Shown: piece by piece, positions 5,959-6,866 of the stretch
Layout: every line of letters begins with the position of its first letter
Position numbering within the stretch: position 1 is the first letter of the stretch
Assembly: GCA_902797455.1 (NCBI GenBank)
Contig: CADBTE010000174.1
Location: 1 to 6,866 of the forward strand
Direction: 5' to 3'
DNA length: 6,866 bases
DNA from: an uncultured Planctomycetota bacterium
Lineage (GTDB): Bacteria > Planctomycetota > Planctomycetia > Pirellulales > Thermoguttaceae
Position numbers and translations under genes: made by a program
The notes under the pieces: model-generated
What the model was told of the DNA's origin: nothing
What the model saw: the letters and a program-made list of their open reading frames with translations, nothing else
The model's database searches: none

Positions 5959-5989
5959 ACGGATATTGGCGGCTCGGCTGAGTATCGTC

Positions 5990-6017
5990 TTGATTTTTCC
6001 GGTTCATTTTTTAGAAT
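5990..6017 (+). promoter_or_regulatory. Probable promoter of the ABC transporter operon
   Basis: TTGATT (5990-5995) and TAGAAT (6012-6017) are 16 bp apart on the plus strand. Initiation would fall near 6024, leaving about 87 nt before the chosen ATG at 6111. It is back to back with the minus-strand DUF1080 promoter, whose -35 box lies 31 bp away. Confidence 0.5.
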
Positions 6018-6110
6018 AACCTTAAGGCGGGGGTGTCCGCGCCCGGGAAACCGGCGCCGGCTTTACCGAACCCGATTTTACCAACCGTTTCTCTCACGGG
6101 ACTTTTGACT

Positions 6111-6827
6111 ATGCTGGAATTGCGCCAACTGAAAAAATCGTATAAGGAGCCGGACGGCTCGGAGCTTCCGATTCTGGATGTTCCGCGCTGGAGCGTCGAC
6201 GCCGGCGAACAGGTCGTGGTCATCGGACCATCGGGCTGCGGCAAGACCACCTTGCTTCACATCATCGCGGGGATCCTGAAACCGACCAGCGGGCACGTCT
6301 TGATCGACGGCTGGGACACTCCCCTCCTGAACGAGTCGGAACGCGACCAGTTCCGCGCCCGCCGCATCGGCTACGTTTTCCAGACATTCAACCTTCTCCC
6401 CGGCTTCTCGGCCTTGGAGAACGTCATGCTCGGGATGGCGTTCGCCGGGAAAGGGAGCGATAAGCACCGCGCTATTGATCTGCTCAAGCGCGTCGGGCTG
6501 GGGCACCGCCTTCACCACAAGCCGGGACAGATGTCGGTCGGGGAGCAGCAGCGTGTCTCGGTCGCCCGAGCCCTGGCGAATAAGCCGAAACTGGTGCTGG
6601 CCGACGAGCCGACCGCCAATGTCGACGTCGGGAACCAGCAGCTGGTCATCGACATGCTCCGCAATACCTGCCGCGAGGAAGAGGTGGCGCTGATCATCGT
6701 CACCCATGCCCCTCAGGTCTCGGAACAGTTCGATCGGGTCGACCGCCTCACCGATATCAACTTGGTCGCCAAGCGGAAGGTGGAGGAGATGGAGCATCAC
6801 AACGCGCACGCGCAGGAGGTGAAGTGA
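6111..6827 (+). CDS. ABC transporter ATP-binding protein, LolD/MacB type
   Basis: This 238-aa cytoplasmic ATPase has all ABC landmarks in order: Walker A GPSGCGKTT (39-47), Q-loop Gln91 in YVFQTFNLLP, signature MSVGEQQR (141-148), Walker B LVLADE (161-166), D-loop ANVD (169-172) and switch histidine His199 in IIVTHA. The Q-loop wording F-Q-x-F-N-L-L-P and the overall length place it with the LolD/MacB/FtsE-like group. That group pairs with FtsX-type permeases for lipoprotein release, efflux or mechanotransmission rather than nutrient import. The signature has Val where LSGGQ has its first Gly. The frame also opens further upstream with a GTG at 6033, but the ATG at 6111 is chosen because the domain starts at once (MLELRQLKKSY) and the extra residues look like Pro/Ala-rich non-family sequence. 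The ribosome binding site is weak for this ATG, so the start is less certain than the function. A permease gene starts 1 nt after the stop. Confidence 0.92.
   Translation: MLELRQLKKSYKEPDGSELPILDVPRWSVDAGEQVVVIGPSGCGKTTLLHIIAGILKPTSGHVLIDGWDTPLLNESERDQFRARRIGYVFQTFNLLPGFSALENVMLGMAFAGKGSDKHRAIDLLKRVGLGHRLHHKPGQMSVGEQQRVSVARALANKPKLVLADEPTANVDVGNQQLVIDMLRNTCREEEVALIIVTHAPQVSEQFDRVDRLTDINLVAKRKVEEMEHHNAHAQEVK
6814..6819 (+). promoter_or_regulatory. Ribosome binding site (AGGAGG) of the permease gene
   Basis: A perfect AGGAGG lies inside the last codons of the ATPase gene, 9 nt before the ATG at 6829, pointing to tight co-translation of ATPase and permease. Confidence 0.75.
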
Positions 6828-6828
6828 G

Positions 6829-6866
6829 ATGAATCTCTGGAAAATCGCTTATCGCAGTATCCAGCA
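6829..6866 (+). CDS. ABC transporter permease, N-terminal fragment (cut by window end)
   Basis: Only twelve codons and part of a thirteenth are visible: MNLWKIAYRSIQ. The start is fixed by an AGGAGG 9 nt upstream, and the stop of the ATPase is one base before it. A short amphipathic start of the form M-x-x-W-K-I-A-x-R-S-I is typical of FtsX/MacB-type permeases, just ahead of their first membrane helix, and the neighbouring ATPase belongs to the same system. The assignment rests on this context and the short match, and no membrane segment is in view. Confidence 0.65.
   Translation, partial: MNLWKIAYRSIQ

Noticed and set aside
6033..6110. GTG start at 6033 for the ABC ATPase
   Set aside because: The 26 additional residues are Pro/Ala-rich and outside the ABC fold, which begins right at MLELRQL. 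It remains possible because the ATG at 6111 has only a weak ribosome binding site.

Overview
The window looks like a chromosomal segment of a GC-rich Gram-negative-type bacterium, most likely a planctomycete (Planctomycetota, Pirellulales-like). The taxonomic call is an inference. It rests on a secreted DUF1080 (3-keto-disaccharide hydrolase/LamG-like) protein, a small Cys-rich lipoprotein of a style common in that phylum, and a LolD/MacB-type ABC ATPase with a variant signature motif. No mobile element, CRISPR array, rRNA or tRNA was found.

Left two thirds (1-4346, minus strand): an apparent four-gene operon read right to left. A good sigma70-type promoter (TTGCAA-N17-TATAAT on the minus strand, 4346-4318) precedes a leader of about 119 nt. 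Then follow two paralogous membrane-anchored bacterial PH (bPH_2) proteins (238 aa, 4192-3476; 186 aa, 3413-2853). Next is a 642-aa multi-spanning protein that fuses a DUF2157-like membrane region to a GDYXXLXY domain (2853-925, start and stop overlapping by one base). Last is a second multi-spanning membrane protein paralogous to that DUF2157-like region (882 to the window edge, incomplete). The operon is thus two tandem paralogous pairs. All products appear to act at the inner membrane. Their function is unknown, and joint action in membrane or envelope homeostasis is only a guess.

Middle (4355-5130): two consecutive intrinsic terminators on the minus strand close a small Cys-rich lipoprotein gene (4912-4457) and insulate it from the operon promoter just beyond. 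Upstream of the lipoprotein lies an AT-rich spacer of about 218 nt. It holds a dense, nested set of inverted repeats (5016-5095) that can fold as a three-hairpin structure closed by an outer 8-bp stem.

Right (5131-6866): a secreted DUF1080 protein (minus) and an ABC transporter operon (plus) are transcribed divergently from about 240 nt. That spacer carries recognisable promoters on both strands, with an inverted repeat straddling the -10 box of the DUF1080 promoter. The ABC operon contains the complete ATPase (6111-6827) and the first 12 codons of what is probably its FtsX/MacB-type permease, cut by the window end.
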